A stretch of 64,000 bases of DNA from Glandiceps talaboti (Eukaryota > Hemichordata > Enteropneusta > Spengelidae), in the NCBI RefSeq assembly GCF_964340395.1, contig NC_135556.1, positions 27,369,829 through 27,433,828 of the forward strand. The letters are read 5' to 3'. Below, in pieces: positions 54,355-64,000 of this stretch; the stretch's first letter is position 1, and each line of letters starts with the position of its first letter. The translations under genes were made by a program, and so were the position numbers. The notes beneath the pieces were generated by a model, which did not search any database, was not told the DNA's origin, and saw only the letters and a list, made by a program, of their open reading frames with translations.

Positions 54355-56532
54355 GTGAGTGAATCTGACACTAGTGTAATATTTGAGAGAACTGTAAACA
54401 AACCTGTGTTAAGAAAGAAGTATAACATTTTGTATGACCATGAGTATAGTTTCGGGAAGAAATACACTTGTAAACTGTCTTTGATAAATTTAATTCAGTC
54501 TTTGCAAGAAGAGATTGACAAAGGGAATTCAACTCTAGGTATTTTTGTTAATTTTTCAAAGGCTTTTGACACTGTAAACCATGACTTTCAAAATTAGATC
54601 ATTATGGTATCATAGGTTTTCAAGTTATTTACATTCAATAACACAGATTCACGGAAACTTGACTATAGCAATGCCATTTAAACTGTTCCATAAGAAGGCA
54701 CTGTTCATGAGAAGGCACATTCACCATATGATTTTGTATTACAGCGGGGTACATGAAGTAGACTTTTGTTATTTGAGCAAAGTGAACGAGTTGCGGGTTT
54801 ACTGTTAATCAAGTCAGTGAAGTAACCAGGAGTAGTGTTATTGAGTGCCTTGTAGGTGATCAGTAGACTTTGTATTGAATCCTGCAACAGATAGGTAGCC
54901 AGTGAAGCACAGAAAGAACCGGTGTGATGTGATCTGTTTTCTTTGTACGTGACACATCCTAGCTGCTGTATTTTGGGCATGTTGAAGAGGGACAATGTCT
55001 TTAGCTGGCAGCCCATCACCAATTGTTGATAAATTCAAGAAGGACATCAAGACACATCTGTTTGCAAGAGCTTTCTATATTTTTACAATGATCTACTATT
55101 GTTCCTGTTCAGCGCCAGACCATTACATCATATTGGATTTTGGCACTATACAAATTCTTTTGATTGATTGATTGAATGAAAGTGGTGTGGTGTCCAACAA
55201 AGGTAAATTTTAGGACCTGTTTTATTCTTGATTTACATAAATGCCATTAAAAAAAATGATTCCAATCTTTTTAAATTTAAACTCTATGCAGATGATTGAA
55301 ACTTGTTTCATTTACTCCATATAACTCATGCCACAATTTTTCTTAGTCAAGCCAATTCAGAATTGAATATGGTGAACAAATGGTGTGATGCCAACAGATT
55401 GACTATCAATGTAAATAAAACTGAACACATGATTGTGAGAAGTAGACAAAATAGCAAAGAGGAAATCCAGCGCTGTATAACTCTGAAAAGCCAAACCATG
55501 AAAGCATGTGATTGTACATCATTTATTGGCCTTTGTCTAGACAGTAATTAAAGTGGAAAGCACACATTGCAGGAGTGAAAATAATATATGTAAATTTATT
55601 GGAATTTTTTACAGGTTGCGTTCAATGGTTCCATGTTTGATACTCCCCATGTTATGCAATGTTTTTGTTTTACAGCACATTTCTTATGTAGGCAGACCTT
55701 GAAGTCTGGGGAAGTGCATATAATTGTATCTTAGGGAATTGTTACTTGTGCAAAACAGAATAGTTAGAATCATTTCGGGTAGTACTGGAAGTTTGATGCA
55801 CACACTGTCCCATTGTCCAAACAAGTGACCTAATGGTTAAACTATAGTACAACTCCGTTATTTTTTATTTTCTTCCATAAATGGTACAGAAGATGGACAA
55901 AATGAACCTTAAATGTTGAGAATTTCTAGAAACAGTTCAACTATGCTACAATTAAAAATAAACAATGTTAGTTCATCATTCTCGGTTAATATCACCTATA
56001 AATCTGGTCAAAAATTCCCTACAAAACTACCAAATTAGTATTTTTGTCCATGATGCAATCAATGGTAAAATACTACCTTATTTCATGAGCTGTTTTTGTA
56101 AACAAGTCATTATCATAATACCAGACAGAAACTAGGTGGGACTCTGCATGTACCTGGACATAATAGTAGTATTAGCCAGTCATCTGTTAAGTTTATTGGG
56201 TCACAATTATGGAACAATATTCTGGATAAAATCAGTAGAATGCCAACCAGAAAAAGATTTAAGAAAGTGTCTAAAAATTTGATCCTCAATAAATTTTTGT
56301 GTTCGAAATGTTCTCTATCTTCACATACTTTATAGTCTTGTTCTTTTATGGTTGCTTTTTTCATCGTGTTCGATGTTTATTCCAACAAGACCATGTAGCA
56401 CTGCATAATAATTTTATGTCATTAGTATTGTAAATTTTGAGTGGCTACACTGGATCAGTTAATTGTGTAACTGTTTTCTAGCCTCTCATCCTTATGGTGA
56501 ATAAAGATTCAATTCAATTCAATTCAATTCAA
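54355..56532 (+). mobile_element. LINE (CR1/Jockey-like) with a nested LINE insertion; tail (AATTC)n
   Basis: 54355-54597 encodes the start of the RT domain (FSKAFDTVNHDF near 54555-54595), which continues in another frame to about 54650. Coding resumes at about 55190 with the PQG-like block and GPVLFLIYINAI-type sequence, then the 'LYADD'-like region, then NSELNMVNKWCDANRLTINV and NKTEHMIV (55303-55551). The C-terminal region SSVKFIGSQLWNNILDKISR ends at about 56334, and an (AATTC)n tail follows an AATAAA-like signal at about 56502-56532. Several frame changes mark it as decayed. The gap in the middle is the nested insertion at about 54650-55190. Confidence 0.8.
54650..55190. mobile_element. 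Nested LINE fragment made of two opposed pieces, (TTGA)n tail
   Basis: The minus strand 55022-54705 encodes QLGCVTYKENRSHHTGSFCA, LLITYKALNNTTPGYFTDLI and CNNK-like C-terminal LINE motifs ending YGECAFS. Directly to its right, 55020-55085 on the plus strand encodes VDKFKKDIKTHLFARAFY, the last residues of such a protein, followed by a 3' end and (TTGA)n at about 55161-55177. The two pieces read in opposite directions, as expected of a 5'-inverted (twin-primed) insertion. Confidence 0.65.
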
Positions 56533-57655
56533 TATGCCTAAATCTGAATTCTGCCAGGGGACTACTGTTCCAGAATGGATACATTTGGTTTGTTTGTCTT
56601 CTCTGTTGGTAGGCAGATCCTGATTTCTGTACTGTTGACACTGCTGGACTTGGCCAACTGTGGAGAGAGTGAAAACTGCTTAAAACAAAGATACTTATGA
56701 AAAATAGCACCAATGGCATTGTAGCACAACTGTACATTTAAAAAAATGTTTATCCACATGGTGATCAATGTTAGGTATAGGTGTTCATTTGCTGAATGAT
56801 TATCCAGCTGCCTATCCAGCCCTGTTGTTATCTTTCCAATATTGTGTTAATTTGGCTGTTACTATGGGCGTGGTCTTGTTGCTAGGCATATTTGCACACA
56901 CCTTTTGAATGTTTGTTCACTTGTCTAAGATTCCTGTTGTTATTTTTGTGAAATACACCATCTTTTGGCTGTTACTATGGGTGTGGTCATAGTTGCTAGG
57001 GATATTTGCATACATTTTTTGAACATTTACTCACTTGTGTACTGATGGTTTTATTTTAGCAAAATATACTGACATTTGGTAGTTGCTAAGGGCGTGGTCA
57101 TGGTTGCTAGGGCCAATTATGTAAAAATGTTTTAACCAAAATCTGCAGAATAACACTTCTAGAAACATTTCAGTCTCATTGGCCAAGTACTTTTTGAGAT
57201 ATAAATTATCAACCAAAATTCACATTTTTACACCTACATGTAATTTGCATATCGTTGATGAGATCATTATACATGTATACTTATTATTTCTTAATCTATA
57301 CACCCTCAGTTGCATCCCCATTAAATTTAATCCCAAGTGCTCAGTACTTTTGGAATGAAAGAATTTTGACCAAACAGACACATTTTAGCCCTAAATTTGC
57401 ATATTCCTGATGGAATCCTCATGTCATGATCAAATCTTAATCTAAGAACATCCCTAAGAATGTTCCCACTAAATTTCAGATTTATCTGCCCACTTGTTTC
57501 TGAGTTTAACCGAAAATCACATTTTTTTTTTATCCAAATCGTACACCTGCAACCCAATCATTTTGATTTGAATAAATTCCCAACTAGATACCCAAGGTAA
57601 TGCACCAACCAAATATCATGGCAATCGGTTCAGCAGTTTTTGACTTTAAGTTGTT
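56148..57655. repeat. Duplicated block, copy A: LINE 3' end plus a 'gggcgtggtc' tandem repeat
   Basis: Homologous to 58138-59643 at very high identity (scattered substitutions and 1-7 nt indels). After the LINE tail come about three units of roughly 115 bp containing 'ggctgttactatgggcgtgg' and 'gttgctaggg.atatttgca'. The block ends 'atatcatggcaatcggttca' + 'gcagtttttgactttaag', directly before a GA array. Confidence 0.93.
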
Positions 57656-57656
57656 A

Positions 57657-58037
<381 letters not shown>

Positions 58038-58137
58038 NNNNNNNNNNNNNNNNNNNNNNNNNNNNNNNNNNNNNNNNNNNNNNNNNNNNNNNNNNNNNNN
58101 NNNNNNNNNNNNNNNNNNNNNNNNNNNNNNNNNNNNN
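58038..58137. other. Assembly gap, exactly 100 N
   Basis: 100 N is the conventional length for a gap of unknown size. Confidence 0.99.
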
Positions 58138-59973
<1,836 letters not shown>

Positions 59974-60214
59974 TGCAGGATAAGAGTCCCCTAGCTTAGC
60001 GACAAATTTCTGATGGATTTGGAGGACAACAGTCCCCTAGCTTTGTGTGTCTGTCTCCATCCACCATCTTTCACTTCCCCCTTACTTCCTTTACCAACAC
60101 CATACCCTAATATATCTTTTTTCAATAGCAAATAGTGATTCCTTATCAACCATACTCATCCAAAATGTATGGTAGTATCACTTGCAAAACAAACAGGCAC
60201 ACTTTAATACTTAC

Positions 60215-62599
60215 TTAACTTGAATTTGTGTTGGAAATGATTCCACCATTTGTTTCCATTTGTGTATATGTGGATACTTCTCAATAAACTGAATCTTCCC
60301 TATAGCCCTTAGGACATCCAAATCCAGTTTAGTGGGAGAAGTTCTGGAGAAAGAAAAAATCTATAACATAGTATACTTATAGGTCAGTCACTGACATGTT
60401 AGTCTCCCAACACTGATAATGAGATTTCCTCAAAAACTCAATGGAGATTACACATGAACATTCGATCCTCATGAATGCTGTGTACTCCTATCATATATTA
60501 TTACTGCTAAAACACGGAGAGTTCAATAGAAGACTGTACATAACATATAAATTTAATGATCAATGCCAATCATTTGGCGAGTTGATATTGTTGTTTTGCT
60601 TACTAGATAAGAGCACTTTTATAACTGAACACAGCAGCATTGTTAACGAAAAGAGAGTTTTGTTTATGTTCATTCAGAGTTTGAAACTTTTCTCAATAAC
60701 AATCATGCTGTGTTCAGGAGTAACAAAGTGATTTCATCTGTCAAGTAACACAACAGCCTAAACTTGCAAAAAGATCAACCTTGATTGTATGTGCAAGCAG
60801 CATATATTATGTATAGTCTTCTGGGGAACCTTGCATGTTCTAGCTGTATAAACTACTATAAAACTTGATTATGGTCACATTACAACAAAGAGTACAGATA
60901 GAGTACAACTTGAATCATACAATGTACTTTAGAGAAAGTTTATATTACACAAAGTTTCAATAACAATATACATGATATATAATCCCAAACTCTCAACCTA
61001 CAACCTTTGTTCTATTGTCAGTACATTGCGTATATTACATTTATGACAATAACTATAAAGTTTGCAATTCAAGGCATGATCGGTTAATTATCCTGTATGG
61101 CATGCCATCATTGGTTACATATGAACTAGTACCTAGTGACACAGTAGTCTTTGCTGTTAGAGTGAATCCTTGTCTTCTTCATGTCAGGTCGTGTTAATTA
61201 ATAAAACAAAATTTTCATCAGACAGTAAAATATACAATGTACTTACTTTGGAACAATAAATTAGAAATGACTGTCCCTTTCATTCTTGGAATCATGAACA
61301 ACATTTTCTCCAATATTTTAATCATTCCATGTCCACACTCACACACAGGATTGGTCCTGAGATCATTTCCATTTTTATAGATATCAAAATGAAATCAAGG
61401 CAGTAACCAGACTATGAAATCTACCATTACATGTATCTGTACAACTTACCCTTCTAAGAAAACAGCATCATTTACATAGCTTGAATTTCCAGCAAAACTT
61501 CTAAATGTTTGAGGCGTGGTGAAACCAATATTAGTAGGAGCAGGTGTACCATGACTTCCCGGTGAACTAGATACTGATGGCAAGTGTTGTTGAGCATCCA
61601 TATAAACTGTATCACTGTCACTACTTAGTGATGTGTAATGACTGGAGTCAGAATCAGACTGGCTATGTTCAACTTCTACACTGCCACTGGTGATCGTTGA
61701 TAGGACACAGTTAGTGTTACTTTCCATCTTCACCTCACCATTATCAGCATCCCCTTCACCCATACCCTCACCCTCAACCCTCATCTCACCATTCTCAGCA
61801 TCCCCTTCACCCATACCCTCAACCCTAATATCCCCTTCCTCAATTTTTGCAGTTTTAGTTTTGTCTATAAAGCATGTCACAATGGCACTTGACAAATTTC
61901 TTGTATCAGCTTTATCTTCAATACTGTCTGAAAGACTTAGTTTACCAAATATTCCCTCTACAGACTCCAACTCCCCTGTATCTTTGCTATCAGTTCTATT
62001 ACACTTCATTGCAGTGAGTGAGGGAGTAGCAGAAAATGATGAGTTGTTCTCAGATGATGAACTGCTAAAACTTTCTGCAGTGGAAGATTCAGAAGTTCTC
62101 CACTCTCCCCACATAGTTGTCCTTGTGGCATTACGACTCTCTATAGTATCAACACCTGAGATACTGTCTTGACTTTGACAGTGTTCTTTGATATTATGTG
62201 GTAAGATTTTAGCTGACTCTTGGCATGTACTCTGTGGACTTTGATTTTTAGTTGTCAAACACGACAATGTTGTTCTTTGTTCACCATCAACTTTATCTGT
62301 TTCTATGCCTTCGTGGCTTTGCTCAGTAAATTTAAGACATTTTTGTATGTTGCTAAAGCCATATACATCTGATGATATTCCTTCACAGTTGTTAGCAATC
62401 AACTTATTTTTGGCACCTGAAATCACATTGCTGCTAAAGCTTTCAGTTTCAACTTTCGAGGGAACGCCAACTTTCATATCTTCATTGTTTACAAGCTGTA
62501 TAGATTGTAAACTTCCAGTCAATGACTTCATCTGATTGTGTTCATTCATCCCTTCCAAGTCTGGGGAAGTCTCGTCCATGGTCTGATGATGGTGACAAT
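60215..62599 (-). CDS. Two linked exons of a Ser/acidic-rich protein, possibly ANKLE2-like (partial gene)
   Basis: The long exon 62599-61450 follows a TGTACAG acceptor and ends GAAGG|GTAAGT. It joins in phase to exon 60343-60215 (CTCCAG acceptor, GTAAGT donor), giving about 425 residues. The large exon is low-complexity: SESSTAESFSSSSSENNSSF, then the repeat VEGMGEGDAENGEMRVEGEG, SDSDSSHYTSLSSDSDTVY and a TPAPTNIGFTTPQTFRS segment. Across the junction the sequence becomes conserved-looking: VNDAVFLEGTSPTKLDLDVL, then IEKYPHIHKWKQMVESF. That segment recalls the C-terminal 'PTKLDxDVLxAL...YPxxxxWK' region of ANKLE2/LEM4, a nuclear-envelope protein, but this rests on memory of the family only. 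An in-frame ATG lies at about 62580. The gene must continue left of 60215, and probably right of 62599. The LEM and ankyrin domains are not in the window. Confidence 0.6.
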
Positions 62600-62639
62600 C
62601 TGTACAATCAAACACACAGATATTTTTCTCAATAACTTT

Positions 62640-63120
62640 GATTAAAAATATTCATCAGCTAGATTAATCAAATGAATTGCAATGGTTATCAGGACGCCAG
62701 AGCAATTAAACTTAGTAAACATCTTTGCTGAGAACATTCAACAATACAGTGTGAATGTCAAAACAACTTGGCAAATTCAATATATGAGGTGAAATAGTTG
62801 GTGTTACAATTCTCTGTTATACTAGCTACAGCTTGTGTAATTGTCTCTAACATGCACACATATTATAAATACTAACAAGTCATTGAGAATGACATAGTCC
62901 TGGCTATGATTGGGTTTTAAGGAACTGGCAGTTTATGTTGTCATTTTCTTGATATCACTACTCTGATCACGCAACAACACTTGTGAACCTAAATCGAACA
63001 GACTTAGATATGTTGTGTCTGCTCATTGGACATGTAGCATGCCTACTCATGTTGTATCTCCTCGTTGGACATGGGACATCCCTACTCTTCAAGATGAAGT
63101 GATGGAATAATACATTCAAC
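62640..63120. other. No gene recognised; possible intron of the 60-62.6 kb gene
   Basis: AT-rich; no exon-like frame was identified. Confidence 0.4.
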
Positions 63121-63705
63121 AATAAAGGATGGGTCGGGTATGGGGGGACCTGTTCAAGCATGTCTGAGTTATGGCGTTGGACATGGAAACTGCACCAACA
63201 AAATGGCTGCCAGGCAGCCATATTGGATCATATCATGACGAAAATGGATATGCACATGTATGTCATAGAACACTATGCTAATACAAATGAGATCTGTTCA
63301 AGCATATCTGAGTTATGGCTTTGGACATGGAAAATTCGCAAACAAAATGGCTGCAAGGCGGCCATATTGGATCGTATCACGACAACAATGAATATGCACA
63401 TGTATGTCATAGAACACTGTCCTAATACCAAATTTGAATGAGATCTGTTCAAGCATGTCTGAGTTATGGCTTTAGACAGGGAAAATTTGCAAACAAAATG
63501 GCTGCTAGGTGGCCATATTGGATCGTATCATGAAACAAATTGACGTGCATATGTATGCCATTGTATGTTGCCCCTGTACCAAGTTTGAAAAAATCAGTCC
63601 AGGCATCTCCAAGAAACAGCTCTGGACGGACGGACAGACGGACGGACGGACAGATGGAACCCAATCCATAAGTCCCCGTTCCGGACTTCGTCCGGCGGGG
63701 ACTAA
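63121..63705. repeat. Tandem repeat of about 145-150 bp, 3 units, with a (GGAC)n and hairpin end
   Basis: 'tgttcaagcatgtctgagtt' starts units at 63151, 63295 and 63446. Each unit carries 'caaaatggctgc.aggcggc' + 'catattggatc'. The last unit runs into (GGAC)n (about 63627-63650) and the hairpin CCCCGTTCCGG..CCGGCGGGG (about 63676-63702). This resembles repeats seen widely in marine invertebrate genomes; its class is not assigned. Confidence 0.75.
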
Positions 63706-63769
63706 CTACAGATTAAATTTGGCCTCTGTGACTTTTGTTCTTAGAATGAATTTATGAGTGTGTTTTATC

Positions 63770-64000
63770 ATAATAAATATGGATTAAAATACTGTACATA
63801 TTTTTTCCACTTACATGACAGAAAAATAGCACCAGTGGTGTTGTAGAATAACTGCACATTTCTTTTAAAAATGTTTGCCCACATGCTGATCCATGCTAGG
63901 TATAAAGTGTAGTGTTGATGTGCCAAATGTTTATCCAGTTGCCTATCCAACCCTTTGTTACCTTTATCATAACATCATTTGGATGTTGCTATGGGCATGG
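63770..64000. repeat. Third, diverged copy of the 56.7/58.7-kb repeat, cut by the window end
   Basis: 'aaaatagcacca.tgg..ttgtag', 'atgtttgcccacatg.tgatc', 'ttatccag.tgcctatcca' and the final 'ttgctatgggcatgg' follow the same order as 56699-56880. Confidence 0.75.

Overview
The window is animal nuclear DNA: spliced genes with GT-AG introns, long AT-rich intergenic stretches, very many microsatellites, and pieces of several LINE (non-LTR retrotransposon) families. No prokaryotic operon, tRNA, rRNA or CRISPR array was seen. The histidyl-tRNA synthetase is close to the vertebrate cytosolic enzyme. Together with the CUB/PAN secreted protein and the repeat content, this suggests a marine invertebrate such as amphioxus, a hemichordate or a mollusc. 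The species cannot be fixed from the sequence alone.

Layout. 1-17.9 kb is gene-poor: a dispersed TIR-like repeat (two copies, 1.5 and 11.6 kb), a higher-order minisatellite (1.9-2.7 kb), large (TA)n and (CATA)n arrays, a 108-bp-arm palindrome (5.1 kb) and a LINE with a fold-back inversion (14.1-15.0 kb). 18.1-19.5 kb holds a 361-bp duplicate of a HARS exon with its intron flanks, a (TATG)n array, and the 3' end of an R2-like LINE. 23.5-26.4 kb (minus) is a four-exon gene for a secreted CUB - Thr/Pro mucin-like - PAN protein of 490 aa. 27.0-30.3 kb holds antisense LINE fragments.

32.84-46.73 kb (plus) is a complete 14-exon histidyl-tRNA synthetase gene coding for 466 aa. All splice phases join. 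Its introns carry satellites, a LINE, an R2-like LINE end and a 102-bp-arm perfect palindrome. 48.9-49.3 kb (minus) encodes a 119-aa single-pass membrane protein of unknown function. 54.3-56.5 kb is a LINE with another LINE fragment nested inside it. Its 3' end and the following repeat (1.5 kb) occur twice, on either side of a 100-N assembly gap (58,038-58,137). 60.2-62.6 kb (minus) holds two linked exons of a Ser/acidic-rich protein, possibly ANKLE2-like. The window ends in a tandem repeat and a third copy of the repeat flanking the gap.

The most notable signal is the pair of different R2-like LINE ends, each 5'-truncated. Both lie in the same orientation inside (TATG)n arrays, and these arrays sit at the same position beside the two copies of HARS exon 6. 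This points to microsatellite-specific insertion. Three near-perfect palindromes with about 100-bp arms and essentially no spacer are the second unusual structure.
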